This document shows positions 18,167 to 26,743 of a DNA stretch of 64,000 nucleotides, piece by piece. The position numbers and the translations under genes were made by a program. The DNA is from Phytohabitans suffuscus (GTDB taxonomy: Bacteria > Actinomycetota > Actinomycetes > Mycobacteriales > Micromonosporaceae). A model generated the notes under the pieces. It ran no database searches. It saw nothing but the letters and a program-made list of their open reading frames with translations, and was not told where the DNA came from. Within the stretch, counting starts at the first letter, position 1. Each line of letters opens with the position of its first letter. Location of the stretch: contig NZ_AP022871.1 in assembly GCF_011764565.1 (NCBI RefSeq), positions 9,300,320 to 9,364,319 on the forward strand, read 5' to 3'.

Positions 18167-18181
18167 TCTGCTGAGAGCAGA
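18167..18181. promoter_or_regulatory. PopR-box-like operator upstream of clpP pair
   Basis: TCTGCT-GAG-AGCAGA is a perfect 6-3-6 inverted repeat 66 nt before the first clpP ATG. From memory, Streptomyces PopR recognises TCTGCC-N3-GGCAGA at the clpP3-clpP4 promoter; this differs by one symmetric base per arm. Confidence 0.65.
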
Positions 18182-18247
18182 TTCCTTTGGTGTGGCGGGC
18201 TCCCGGCCCGCATCGTGGGCTCAACGACGAGCCTTTGGAGGACGCTC

Positions 18248-18865
18248 ATGCCGAACGTGGCCGGACTGCCCGCGGGCACCCTCGACGACCAGGTGGCCGC
18301 GCGCCTGCTGCACCAGCGCATCGTGGTGCTCGGCGCCGAGGTGGACGACCAGGTGGCCAACCGCCTGTGCGGGCAGCTGCTCCTGCTGTCGGCGGAGGAC
18401 CCGCGCGGCGACATCAGCCTGTACATCAACTCGCCCGGCGGCTCGGTCACCGCGGGCCTGGCCATCTACGACACGATGCGCCTCATCCCCAACGACGTCA
18501 GCACCCTGGCGATGGGGCTGGCCGGCAGCATGGGCCAGTTCCTGCTGACCGCCGGCACCGAGGGCAAGCGGTTCAGCCTGCCGCACGCGCAGATCCTGAT
18601 GCACCAGGGCTCGGCCGGCTTCGGCGGTACCGCCGCCGACGTGGAGATCTACGCCGAGCAGCTGGACCGGCTCGGCACCACCGTGCTGCGGCTGACCTCC
18701 GAGCACACCGGGCAGCCGCTGGAGAAGGTGGAGCGGGACAGCCGCCGCGACCGGTGGTTCACCGCCGAGGAGGCCCGCGGGTACGGGCTCATCGACCACA
18801 TCCTCACCCGCGTCGACGACGTACGCCCGGCCGGCGCCCGCACGCTCGTCGGCATGGTCCGATGA
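18248..18865 (+). CDS. clpP: ATP-dependent Clp protease proteolytic subunit (first of pair)
   Basis: The 205-residue protein is a complete ClpP: oxyanion region NSPGGSVTAG, Ser94 in LAGSMGQ, His119 in LMHQ, and Asp168 in RRDRWFT. ATG 18248 has GGAGGA at 18237-18242. Its stop overlaps the next clpP, so two different subunits are made together, as in ClpP3-ClpP4 of Streptomyces. The pair forms a barrel that degrades substrates delivered by Clp ATPases, none of which is encoded nearby. A PopR-like activator gene is next door. Confidence 0.93.
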   Translation: MPNVAGLPAGTLDDQVAARLLHQRIVVLGAEVDDQVANRLCGQLLLLSAEDPRGDISLYINSPGGSVTAGLAIYDTMRLIPNDVSTLAMGLAGSMGQFLLTAGTEGKRFSLPHAQILMHQGSAGFGGTAADVEIYAEQLDRLGTTVLRLTSEHTGQPLEKVERDSRRDRWFTAEEARGYGLIDHILTRVDDVRPAGARTLVGMVR

Positions 18866-19470
18866 GCCAGTACCTGATCCCCACGGTCGTCGAGCGCACC
18901 TCGCAGGGCGAGCGGGCGTACGACATCTACTCGCGGCTGCTCTCCGAGCGGATCATCTTCCTCGGCACCGACATCGACGACGGCGTGGCGAACGTGGTGA
19001 TCGCCCAGCTCCTGCACCTGGAGGCGCAGAACGAGCAGGAGATCGGCATGTACATCAACTCGCCGGGCGGCTCGTTCAGCGCGCTGACCGCCATCTACGA
19101 CACGATGAACTTCGTCCGCTGCGACATCGCCACGATCTGCGTCGGCCAGGCCGCCTCGGCCGCGGCAGTGGTGCTGGCGGCGGGCACGCCGGGCCGCCGT
19201 TCGGTGCTGCGGCACGCGAAGGTGACCCTGCACCAGCCGTCCAGCCAGGCCCGCGGCACGCTGCCCGACCTGGCCGTGCAGGCGAAGGAGGTGTCGAAGG
19301 TGCGGGCCGAGATGGACGAGATCCTGAGCCGCCACACCGGCCACGGGGTGGCCAGGATCCGCGACGACACCGACCGGAGCATGACCCTGTCGGCGGCGGA
19401 GGCGGTCGCGTACGGCCTGGCCGACCGGGTGATCGAGCGCCGCCCGCAGGAGCTGCGCCGGGCCGCGTGA
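18862..19470 (+). CDS. clpP: ATP-dependent Clp protease proteolytic subunit (second of pair)
   Basis: The 202-residue ClpP has NSPGGSFSAL, Ser99 in GQAASAA, His124 in LHQPSSQ, and Asp171 in TDRSM, so the triad is complete. The residues around Ser99 (GQAASAAAVVL) differ from the canonical GMAASMGAFLL, hinting at a specialised subunit. ATG 18862 overlaps the previous stop (ATGA). It probably forms a mixed barrel with the upstream ClpP. Confidence 0.93.
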   Translation: MSQYLIPTVVERTSQGERAYDIYSRLLSERIIFLGTDIDDGVANVVIAQLLHLEAQNEQEIGMYINSPGGSFSALTAIYDTMNFVRCDIATICVGQAASAAAVVLAAGTPGRRSVLRHAKVTLHQPSSQARGTLPDLAVQAKEVSKVRAEMDEILSRHTGHGVARIRDDTDRSMTLSAAEAVAYGLADRVIERRPQELRRAA

Positions 19471-19598
19471 GGCACGGGTCGCGCGGTGCCGCTTGAGGCG
19501 CGTCGGGCTGGGCGGCATGGGGTGTGCGCGGCGCGGTGAGGCGCGCGCCGCGCCGGGCGGCGTGGGGGGCGCGTCGGGTCGGGGCGTTTGTCGCGTGC

Positions 19599-19946
19599 TC
19601 AGGCGGCGAGCAGCAGTGCGTCGCCGGGCCGGCGGGCGACCGGGCTCTGGTGGCGGTGTGCCGGCGCGACCTGGGTGACGAGCCGGAGCCGCACGTCGGT
19701 CAGGAAGTCGGCGAGGTCGAGCCCCAGCGCCGCGCAGACCGCGGCGAGCACCTCGGAGCTGGCCTCCTTGCGGCCGCGCTCCACCTCCGACAGGTACGGC
19801 AACGAGACGCGGGCCGCCCGCGCGACGTCGGCGAGGGTGCGCCGCTGCTCGATCCGCCGGCGCCGCAGCACCTCGCCGACGAGCGTGCGCAGCAGCGGCT
19901 GGTGCCGGCGAGGGCCGCCGGGACCCAGGTGCGCCACCTCCGACAT
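19599..19946 (-). CDS. PopR/ClgR-like XRE activator with C-terminal Ala-Ala
   Basis: The 115-residue protein is a helix-turn-helix regulator whose core VSLPYLSEVERGRKEASSEV matches the ClgR/PopR group that activates clp genes in actinobacteria. It ends DALLLAA, resembling the SsrA tail LAA. In the Streptomyces case, from memory, PopR is destroyed by ClpP1/P2 through its terminal alanines, so clpP3-clpP4 turn on only when that protease fails. Convergent placement beside a clpP pair with a PopR-like box supports the same circuit. ATG 19946 has a -10-like TATGGT at leaderless distance. Confidence 0.85.
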   Translation of the reverse strand: MSEVAHLGPGGPRRHQPLLRTLVGEVLRRRRIEQRRTLADVARAARVSLPYLSEVERGRKEASSEVLAAVCAALGLDLADFLTDVRLRLVTQVAPAHRHQSPVARRPGDALLLAA

Positions 19947-19958
19947 GCGCTCACCATA
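19947..19958 (-). promoter_or_regulatory. -10 of leaderless promoter (TATGGT)
   Basis: On the minus strand TATGGT (19953-19958) is separated from ATG 19946 by 6 nt. No Shine-Dalgarno is present. Confidence 0.6.
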
Positions 19959-19995
19959 CGTGGGGCTTACGGGCGCGAGGCCCGGTTTCGCGGTC

Positions 19996-20130
19996 AGCGT
20001 AGGACCGCGGGCCGCGTAGGGACGCGGCCTGCGTAAGGGGCGCGGCCCTGTAGGGACTCGGCCCGCTGGAGCGGCGCGGGCTGTAGGGGCGGCGGCGGGC
20101 TGTAGGGGCGCGGTCAGCGTAGGGCGCGGG
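19996..20130. repeat. degenerate GTAGGG(G)CGCGG repeats
   Basis: About eight imperfect units of GTAGGGRCGCGG type fill the gap between the PopR-like gene and the P450 stop. No gene or hairpin is evident. Confidence 0.7.
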
Positions 20131-20135
20131 GTGCG

Positions 20136-21365
20136 TCACCAGCGCAGCTGGAGGGCGAGCGGGCCGCGTACGTTGATCGACGGCTGGAGCCGCACGGTGT
20201 GGCCGGGTGCCAGCGTCATGCCGGGCAGGCGCTCGACCAGCACCCGCAGCGCGATGCGGGCCTGCGCCCGGGCCAGGGCCGCCCCGACGCAGGTGTGCAC
20301 GCCGGCGCCGAACCCGAAGTGGCGGCTCGGGGCGCGGGTCACGTCGAAGCGGCCGGCGTCCGGGTAGCGGTCCTCGTCGCGGTTGGCGGAGGCGAAGACG
20401 AGCAGCAGGTCGGCGCCGTGTGGGACGTCGACGCCGGCGACCTCGACCGGGCGGGTGGCGCGGCGGAAGATGGTCGGCACCGGCGACTCGAACCGCAGCG
20501 CCTCCTCGACCGCGTTGGGCACCAGCTCCGGCCGCCGGCGCAGCAGGTCCCACTGCTCGGGGTGGCGAAGCAGCGCCCGTACGGCGTTCGCGATGGTGTC
20601 GGTGGTGGTGATGTGGCCGGCGCCGATGGTGGCGCAGATCGTCCCGACCAGCTCGGCCTCCTGGTCGAAGGTGAGCGGCCCGCCGCCGGGGGCGAGCGCC
20701 GCGACGACGTCGCTGATCATGTCGTCTTCGGGGGTCGCGCGCCGCCGCCGCACGTAGCCGGCCACGAGGTGCTGGAAGGCGACGTACTCGGCGGCCGCGC
20801 GGGCCTCGCCGGCCTCGCTGAGGTCGGCGCTGCCGAGCTTGAAGAGGGACTCGCTGCCGGACCGGGCGGTCGGGACGTCGGCCGGGGCGATGCCGAACAG
20901 GGCGGCGGCGGTGTCGAGCGGCAGCGGCGCCGCGTACCGCGCGACGAGGTCGGCTCCCCGGGCCGCGGCGAACGACTCGACGAGGGCGGTGGCCCGCTCG
21001 CGGATGGACGGCTCGATCGCCTTGACCGCGCCGGGCGCCAGCCGCCTGGTGTACGGGGCGCGCAGCCGGCGGTGGGCCGCGCCGTCCGAGGTGACGTGGT
21101 CCGGCGTCCGCGGGTAGCCCTCGGCGAACGCGGCGAGCGTCGCCGGGTACAGCTGGCGGACCGGCCGGAGGCTGTTGGCCGAGGAGAACGCCTCCGGGTC
21201 CTTGAGGATCGCGTCGACGTCGTCGAAGCGGGTGACCACCCAGGCGTCCAGCCTCGGCGAGAAGAACACCGGCTCGGTCCGCCGCGCCCGCGTGTAGAAC
21301 GGGTACGGGTCGTCGAGGTGTGCGCCGAGCGGGTCGTAGCTCTCCGCGAGCAAACTGCCAGTCAT
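20136..21365 (-). CDS. cytochrome P450
   Basis: A full-length 409-residue bacterial P450: I-helix IGAGHITTTDT with the acid-alcohol region, ExxR in EEALRF, and the heme loop FGFGAGVHTCVG with the cysteine ligand. No membrane anchor, as expected for the soluble class I type. It needs ferredoxin and reductase partners that are not nearby. ATG 21365 lies 6 nt after a CACAAT hexamer and has no Shine-Dalgarno. The neighbours do not reveal a substrate. Confidence 0.94.
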   Translation of the reverse strand: MTGSLLAESYDPLGAHLDDPYPFYTRARRTEPVFFSPRLDAWVVTRFDDVDAILKDPEAFSSANSLRPVRQLYPATLAAFAEGYPRTPDHVTSDGAAHRRLRAPYTRRLAPGAVKAIEPSIRERATALVESFAAARGADLVARYAAPLPLDTAAALFGIAPADVPTARSGSESLFKLGSADLSEAGEARAAAEYVAFQHLVAGYVRRRRATPEDDMISDVVAALAPGGGPLTFDQEAELVGTICATIGAGHITTTDTIANAVRALLRHPEQWDLLRRRPELVPNAVEEALRFESPVPTIFRRATRPVEVAGVDVPHGADLLLVFASANRDEDRYPDAGRFDVTRAPSRHFGFGAGVHTCVGAALARAQARIALRVLVERLPGMTLAPGHTVRLQPSINVRGPLALQLRW

Positions 21366-21377
21366 CGATCCATTGTG
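21366..21377 (-). promoter_or_regulatory. -10 of leaderless promoter (CACAAT)
   Basis: On the minus strand CACAAT (21372-21377) lies 6 nt before ATG 21365. Confidence 0.5.
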
Positions 21378-21431
21378 CTGCGTCGGGACCCCCGCGCGCG
21401 GCCTCGCGGTGCGACCCCACGGCCGTCGCCG

Positions 21432-21521
21432 CGCGAGCCCGGCGGGCAGCGGGCGGCAAGCGAGTCAGCGGCGGCAGCGAGCAGCGGGCGGGTCAGCGGC
21501 GGGCAGCGGGCGGCGGGCGGG
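21432..21521. repeat. degenerate GCGGGCAGCGGGCGG repeats
   Basis: Short G/C-rich units of GCGGGCAGCGGGC and GGGTCAGCGGC type are repeated in the gap before the oligopeptidase stop. Confidence 0.65.
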
Positions 21522-23549
21522 TCAGGGGCGGGTCAGCTCGCGCCAGAGGAACTCCAGGGTGAGCGCCCAGAGCGTGGCGGTCTGCGCGTTGTCCGCCGCC
21601 GCGCCGTGCCCGCCCTCGACGTTCTCGTAGTAGGTGACGTCGTAGCCGTGCTCGCCGAGCAGGGCCGCCATCTTGCGGGCGTGTCCGGGATGGACCCGGT
21701 CGTCGCGGGTCGAGGTGACGAGCAGGACCGGCGGGTAGGGCCGGCCGGGCCGGACGTTCTGGTACGGCGAGTACTCGCGCAGGTACGCCCAGTCGGCCGC
21801 GTCGTCCGGGTCGCCGTACTCGGCGATCCACGACGCCCCGGCCAGCAGCTTGGTGTAGCGGCGCATGTCGAGCAGGGGCACGGTGGCCACGACCGCGCCG
21901 AAGAGCTCCGGGTGGCGGGTGAGCATCACGCCCATCAGCAGCCCGCCGTTGCTGCCGCCCTCGATGCCGAGCCGGTCCGGGGTGGTGATCCCGCGCGCCA
22001 CCAGGTCGGCGGCGACCGCGGCGAAGTCGTCGAACGCCCTGGTGCGGTTCTCCCGCCGCGCCGCCTCGTGCCACCGCGGGCCGTACTCGCCGCCGCCGCG
22101 GATGTTCGCCACCGCGTACGTGCCGCCCCGGTCGAGCCAGCCGCGCCCGATGACGCCGCTGTAGTACGGGGTCTGCGCGATCTCGAAGCCGCCGTACCCG
22201 GTCAGCAAGGTGGGCCCGCCGCCGCCCGCGCCGACGACGAAGTACGGCACCCGCGTGCCGTCTGCGGAGACGGCGAAGAACTGCCGCACGTCCATCCCGC
22301 CGGCGTCGAAGAACGCCGGCTCCCGCTTGAGGACCTCGACGTCGCCGCCGACGGTCCCGAGGCCGAGGGTCGCCGGCCGCAGGAACCCCTCGGACGAGAT
22401 CAGGTACGCGTCGCCGCGGTCCGGGTCGGTGTCGACGATCCACGTGTGGTCGAGCTCGCCGGCGCCGGGCAGCGGCCGCCGGTGCCAGCCCGACTCGTCG
22501 TGCGTGAGGACGTGCACCCGCGTCCGCACGTCGGTGATCGTGACGAGGAGCAGGTGGCCGCGCGTCCACGACCAGGAGCTGAGCGAGGTGCGGCCGTCCG
22601 GTTCGAACAGGACGGTGAGGTCGCGACGGCCGTCGAGGTACGCCTCGAAGGGTGCGGCCAGCAGCGCCCCGGCCGGATGCGTCACGCCGCCGACCGTCCA
22701 CGGCGACCGGGGCCGCACCAGCAGCCAGTCCCGGTGCACGTCGCAGCCCGCGTCGTCCGGCACGTCGATCTTGACGAGGTCGCCGGCCGGGCGGCGCAGG
22801 TACACCTCGCCGCGGTAGAAGTCCATGTGGCGGCCGACGAAGTCGCGCTCGAAGCCGGGAGTCGGGTCATGGCCGGCGTTGACCGACACGTCGCCGACCT
22901 GCCCCTCGAAGACGGTCCGCGCCTCGGCCAGGGCGGTGCCGCGCCGCCACCGCTTGACCACGCGCGGGTAGCCGGAGGAGGTCAGCGACCCGGGCCCGAA
23001 GTCGGTGCCGACGTAGATGTGGTCGGCGTCGATCCAGCTCACGTCGCTCTTCGCCTCGGGCAGCGTGAACCCGTCCTCGACGAAGGCCCGGCGGTGCAGG
23101 TCGAACTCGCGGACCACCACCGCGTCGGCGCCGCCCCGGGAGAGGCTGACCAGGCAGCGGTCGTAGCTGGGGCGCAGGACCGTGGCGCCGGCCCACACCC
23201 AGTTCTCGCCCTCGGCCGCGTTCAGCGCGTCGATGTCGAGGAGCACGTCCCACCGCGGCTCGTCGCGGCGGTACTCGTCCACAGTGGTCCGCCGCCACAG
23301 CCCGCGCGGGTGGTCGGCGTCGCACCAGAAGTCGTACCAGAAGCCGTCGCCGCGCCAGCCCGGGTAGGGGATGCGGTCCTTGCTGTCGAGCACCTCGCGG
23401 ATCGCGTCCCGCATCCGGGCGAAGCCCGGATCGTCCAGTACGGCCAGCGTCCGCGCGTTGCGGTCCGCGACCCACCGCGCGGCGTCCTCCGCGTCCAGGT
23501 CTTCCAGCCAGAGGTACGGGTCGTCGGTGTCCTCGTCCAGCGCAGCCAC
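21522..23549 (-). CDS. S9A prolyl oligopeptidase family peptidase
   Basis: The 675-residue protein has the N-terminal seven-bladed propeller (DPYLWLEDLDAEDAARWV start is classic for the family) and a C-terminal alpha/beta hydrolase domain. Triad residues are visible: Ser in EGGSNGG, Asp in STRDDRVHPGHA, His in EGGHG. It cleaves short proline-containing or related peptides, in the cytoplasm since no signal peptide is seen. GTG 23549 starts at the family-typical N terminus, next to a G6 run that may serve as ribosome binding site. Confidence 0.92.
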   Translation of the reverse strand: MAALDEDTDDPYLWLEDLDAEDAARWVADRNARTLAVLDDPGFARMRDAIREVLDSKDRIPYPGWRGDGFWYDFWCDADHPRGLWRRTTVDEYRRDEPRWDVLLDIDALNAAEGENWVWAGATVLRPSYDRCLVSLSRGGADAVVVREFDLHRRAFVEDGFTLPEAKSDVSWIDADHIYVGTDFGPGSLTSSGYPRVVKRWRRGTALAEARTVFEGQVGDVSVNAGHDPTPGFERDFVGRHMDFYRGEVYLRRPAGDLVKIDVPDDAGCDVHRDWLLVRPRSPWTVGGVTHPAGALLAAPFEAYLDGRRDLTVLFEPDGRTSLSSWSWTRGHLLLVTITDVRTRVHVLTHDESGWHRRPLPGAGELDHTWIVDTDPDRGDAYLISSEGFLRPATLGLGTVGGDVEVLKREPAFFDAGGMDVRQFFAVSADGTRVPYFVVGAGGGGPTLLTGYGGFEIAQTPYYSGVIGRGWLDRGGTYAVANIRGGGEYGPRWHEAARRENRTRAFDDFAAVAADLVARGITTPDRLGIEGGSNGGLLMGVMLTRHPELFGAVVATVPLLDMRRYTKLLAGASWIAEYGDPDDAADWAYLREYSPYQNVRPGRPYPPVLLVTSTRDDRVHPGHARKMAALLGEHGYDVTYYENVEGGHGAAADNAQTATLWALTLEFLWRELTRP

Positions 23550-23696
23550 CCCCCGGAGAGCAGGTCCCGTCGCTCAATGATCGCCCATCGGGGCCGTCCG
23601 GTCGCTGCAAGGTTCATGACAGCGGCGGGAACCCGCGGACCGGCGCGCGCCTCGTCATCGGTGGAGTCGACCGGGAACTCAGCGGAGGTGACTGGG

Positions 23697-24398
23697 ATGT
23701 CGATCGCAATGGCGATGGGAGTCCGCCGCGTCGTCGCGGTGCTCGTGGCGGCGCTCGTGGCGCTGGCCCTCGCCCCGGCACCGGCGCGGGCGGGCGGCTG
23801 GGCGCTCACCGCGCTCGACCCGCTGCCCGAGCGCGTCCAGGCGGGCCCGGCGTACACCGTGGGGATGTGGCTGCTGCAGCACGGCTTCCACCCGTACGAG
23901 GGCGACGACCTCGGCGCGGTCGAGCTCCGCCTGGTCGCGGCCGGCGGCGCGACGAGCGTGTTTCCCGCGATACCGCTCACGGACCCGGCCCACTTCGCCG
24001 CGACGGTGGTCGTCCCGCGCGACGGCACCTACGCGGTCGTGGCCAGGCAGGGCTGGTTCCCCGACTACCGGATCGGCACGCTCACCGTCCCCGGCGGGCT
24101 CGACGTCCTGCCGGTACCGGTCCAGCTCACCGCCGAGCACATCGCGAAGTACTGGCCGGACGGCGCGCACCCGCCGGTCCTGCCGGTCGACACCGGCCGC
24201 GACGTCTTCAACGGGGCGGCCGCCGCGCCACCGCCGCCGGCCGGCCTCTCACCGCCGGCCCAGCAGCCGGCGTCCCCGAGCACGTCCCGGATCGCCGCCC
24301 TGGCCGCGGTCGCCGCGCTGCTGGTCGCCGGCACGGCCCTGCTGCGCCGGCGCCGCCTGGTGACCCGGCGCGAGCGCCACCCGTTGAAGATCACATAG
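23697..24398 (+). CDS. membrane-anchored secreted protein, YtkA/CopC-like fold possible
   Basis: The 233-residue protein has a signal peptide (VVAVLVAALVALALAPAPARA). A beta-sandwich-like body of about 110 residues follows (YTVGMWLLQHGFHPYEGDDL ... GTYAVVARQGWF). Then come a Pro/Ala-rich linker, one C-terminal transmembrane helix and a basic tail (RRRRLVTRRERH). This architecture recalls YtkA/CopC-like extracytoplasmic domains tethered by a C-terminal helix, but I do not see a confident metal site. GGAGG lies upstream of ATG 23697. The next gene, cutC, starts 9 nt after its stop but probably has its own promoter. Confidence 0.75.
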   Translation: MSIAMAMGVRRVVAVLVAALVALALAPAPARAGGWALTALDPLPERVQAGPAYTVGMWLLQHGFHPYEGDDLGAVELRLVAAGGATSVFPAIPLTDPAHFAATVVVPRDGTYAVVARQGWFPDYRIGTLTVPGGLDVLPVPVQLTAEHIAKYWPDGAHPPVLPVDTGRDVFNGAAAAPPPPAGLSPPAQQPASPSTSRIAALAAVAALLVAGTALLRRRRLVTRRERHPLKIT

Positions 24399-24407
24399 CA
24401 TGGGCGG
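24396..24407 (+). promoter_or_regulatory. -10 of leaderless cutC promoter (TAGCAT)
   Basis: TAGCAT (24396-24401) overlaps the previous stop and is 6 nt before GTG 24408. Confidence 0.55.
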
Positions 24408-25148
24408 GTGCGTTTCGAGGTCTGCGTCGACAGCGCCGAGGGGGTGCTCGCCGCCCAGGCGGCGGGCGCCGACCGGGTCGAGCTCTGCGCCGCGCTCTCG
24501 GAGGGCGGCCTGACCCCCAGCGCCGGCGCGCTCGCCGCCGCGCTCGACGTCGCCACCGTCGACGTCCACGTGCTGATCCGCCCGCGCGGCGGCGACTTCG
24601 TCTACGACCGCCACGAGATCCGGGCGATGCGCCACGACATCGGGGCCGCCGCGGCGGCCGGCGCGCACGGCATCGTGATCGGCGCGCTCACCCCGGACGG
24701 CGACGTCGACACCGCCACCTGCCGCCAGCTCCTGGCGGGCGCGGACGGCCTGTCGGTCACGTTCCACCGCGCGTTCGACATGGCCCGGCACCCCCACGAG
24801 GCGCTCGCGGCGGTCGCCGACCTCGGCGCCGACCGGCTGCTGACCTCCGGCCAGGAGGCGACCGCGCTGGACGGCGCCGCGCTGATCGCCGAACTGGTGG
24901 CGGCGGCCGGCGACCGCCTGACCGTCATGCCGGGCGGCGGCGTGACCGCGGCCAACGTGCGGCGGATCCTCGCCCTGACCGGCGCCGGCGAGGTGCACTT
25001 CAGCGCGAGCACCACAGTGGACAGTCCAGCCCGGCACCGCAACCCGCGCGTCGCGATGGGCGGTGCCGCGACCCCCGGCGAGTACCTCCGGCGGCGCACC
25101 AGCCGCCCGGCGGTCGAGGCGCTGATCGCCGCCGCCCGCTCCGCCTGA
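24408..25148 (+). CDS. cutC: CutC family protein
   Basis: The 246-residue TIM-barrel protein has the CutC signature FEVCVDSAEGVLAAQAAGAD, RVELCAALSEGGLTPS, IRPRGGDFVY and TFHRAFDM. It was first linked to copper homeostasis; biochemical function is still uncertain. GTG 24408 is the family-typical start and matches a leaderless -10. The 3' end, including the stop, is duplicated in tandem. Confidence 0.92.
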   Translation: MRFEVCVDSAEGVLAAQAAGADRVELCAALSEGGLTPSAGALAAALDVATVDVHVLIRPRGGDFVYDRHEIRAMRHDIGAAAAAGAHGIVIGALTPDGDVDTATCRQLLAGADGLSVTFHRAFDMARHPHEALAAVADLGADRLLTSGQEATALDGAALIAELVAAAGDRLTVMPGGGVTAANVRRILALTGAGEVHFSASTTVDSPARHRNPRVAMGGAATPGEYLRRRTSRPAVEALIAAARSA

Positions 25149-25170
25149 GAGCCGCCCGCTCCGCCTGAGA
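25131..25170. repeat. exact 20-bp tandem duplication across the cutC stop
   Basis: GCCGCCCGCTCCGCCTGAGA occurs twice back to back (25131-25150 and 25151-25170). The first copy holds the stop codon; the second is non-coding. Confidence 0.95.
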
Positions 25171-25178
25171 AAAGGGAA

Positions 25179-25218
25179 CCCTGGGCCGTCCCTCCGGGGG
25201 GTGAGCGACGGCCCAGGG
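25179..25218. terminator. bidirectional 12-bp hairpin between cutC and ugd
   Basis: CCCTGGGCCGTC (25179-25190) pairs perfectly with 25207-25218 around a 16-nt loop, between convergent genes. It ends 6 nt before the ugd stop. Confidence 0.85.
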
Positions 25219-25224
25219 CGTTCG

Positions 25225-26553
25225 CTACGGGCGGCCCAGCGCCCGGTACTCCCACCCGGCCGCCCGCCACCGCGCGGCGTCGAGCGCGTGCCGGCCGTCG
25301 ACGATGCGGGCGTGCGCCACCATGCCGGCGAGCGCCACCGGGTCGATCTCGCGGAACTCGGCCCACTCGGTCAGCAGCACCACCACGTCGGCGTCCCGGG
25401 CCACCTCCATGGTGCTCTGGCCGTAGGAGAGCTCCGGGTGGGTGCGGCGGGCGTTGTCCATCGCGGCGGGGTCGAAGACCCGCACGGTGGCGCCGGCCTG
25501 CTGCAGCGTGCTGGCCACGTCGAGGGCGGGCGCGTCGCGCACGTCGTCGGAGTTGGGCTTGAACGCGGCGCCCAGCGCGGCCACCCGTACCCCGGAAAGG
25601 TCGCCACCGACCAGCTCGCGGACCAGGTCGACGGTGCGGGCGCGGCGGCGCTTGTTGATGTCGTCGACCTCGCGCAGGAACGCGACGGCCTGCCCCACGC
25701 CCAGCTCCTCGGCGCGGTGCAGGAAGGCCCGGATGTCCTTGGGCAGGCACCCGCCGCCGAAGCCCAGCCCGGGTTTGAGGAAGCGGCCGCCGATCCGGTT
25801 GTCGTACGCCAGGGCCTGGGCGAGGTCGTGCACGTCGGCGCCGGTGCCCTCGCACACCTCGGCCATCGCGTTGATGTACGAGATCTTCGTGGCGAGGAAC
25901 GCGTTGGCGGCGACCTTGACCAGCTCGGCCGTGGCGAGGTCGGTGACGACGGCCGGCGTGCCCTGGGCGAGCACCGGCGCGTACGCCGCGCGCAGCCGCT
26001 GCTGCGCCCACGGCGAGGCGACGCCGAAGACGAGCCGGTCGGGCTTCATGGTGTCGTCGACCGCGTAGCCCTCGCGCAGGAACTCCGGGTTCCACGCCAG
26101 CTCCACCTCGTCGCCGGCCGGGGCGAGCCGCCGTACCAGCTCGGTCAGGCGCGCGGCGGTGCCGATCGGCACGGTCGACTTGCCCACCACGAGCGCCCGG
26201 CGGTGCAGGTGGGGCGCGAGATCGGCGACGGCCGCGTCGACGTAGCGCATGTCCGCCGCGTACGAGCCGGGGCGCTGGGGCGTGCCGACGCAGACGAAGT
26301 GCACGTCACCGAACTCGCCCGCCTCGGCGAACGACGTCGTGAACCGCAGCCGGCCCGACTCCAGCGCCTTGACCAGCAGCTCGGGCAGGCCGGGCTCGAA
26401 GAAGGGCACCTCGCCCGAGGCGAGCCGCTCCACCTTGGCCGCGTCGACGTCGACGCCCAGCACCTCGTAGCCCAGCACCGCCATGCAGATGGCGTGCGTG
26501 GCGCCGAGGTATCCGGTGCCGATGACGGTCAGCCGTGGCATGCTCCGATCCAT
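25225..26553 (-). CDS. ugd: UDP-glucose/UDP-sugar 6-dehydrogenase
   Basis: A 442-residue UDP-sugar dehydrogenase: NAD motif VIGTGYLGATHA, KSTVPIGTA, ELVKVAANAFLATKISYINA, catalytic Cys in GFGGGCLPKD, and the C-terminal GAAFKPNSDDVRDAP block. It oxidises UDP-glucose (or UDP-GlcNAc) to the uronic acid with two NAD. ATG 26553 gives a leaderless match to TAGCCT; ATG 26541 (MPRLTV) is the alternative. It could feed uronic acids to the glycan operon near 48-56 kb, but it is not linked to it. Confidence 0.93.
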   Translation of the reverse strand: MDRSMPRLTVIGTGYLGATHAICMAVLGYEVLGVDVDAAKVERLASGEVPFFEPGLPELLVKALESGRLRFTTSFAEAGEFGDVHFVCVGTPQRPGSYAADMRYVDAAVADLAPHLHRRALVVGKSTVPIGTAARLTELVRRLAPAGDEVELAWNPEFLREGYAVDDTMKPDRLVFGVASPWAQQRLRAAYAPVLAQGTPAVVTDLATAELVKVAANAFLATKISYINAMAEVCEGTGADVHDLAQALAYDNRIGGRFLKPGLGFGGGCLPKDIRAFLHRAEELGVGQAVAFLREVDDINKRRRARTVDLVRELVGGDLSGVRVAALGAAFKPNSDDVRDAPALDVASTLQQAGATVRVFDPAAMDNARRTHPELSYGQSTMEVARDADVVVLLTEWAEFREIDPVALAGMVAHARIVDGRHALDAARWRAAGWEYRALGRP

Positions 26554-26567
26554 GGCTGACCAGGCTA
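26554..26567 (-). promoter_or_regulatory. -10 of leaderless ugd promoter (TAGCCT)
   Basis: On the minus strand TAGCCT (26562-26567) lies 8 nt before ATG 26553. Confidence 0.5.
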
Positions 26568-26731
26568 GCGCCGTCCCGGCACGGGCCGTGCCAAAGTCCG
26601 GAAACCGACGGTCACTCCGGACTGATGGCCCTGACCAGCTCATCCGGTAGGCCCGCAAGGGCGACCGGCCGGAGGAACCGGCCGCCTCCGGGGCGCCCGA
26701 CCGAGGCGGTCGCCGGGCGCCGCGGCCCTGG

Positions 26732-26743
26732 TTGAATGGGCGC
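26732..26743 (+). promoter_or_regulatory. -10 of leaderless promoter (TTGAAT)
   Basis: TTGAAT (26732-26737) is 6 nt before GTG 26744, favouring that start over the in-frame TTG at 26732. Confidence 0.5.

Noticed and set aside
20199..23696. Very long open frame antisense to the P450 and oligopeptidase genes
   Set aside because: Its composition mirrors the complementary genes, it has no recognisable domains, and both opposite-strand genes have complete catalytic motifs. Long antisense frames are expected at this GC content.
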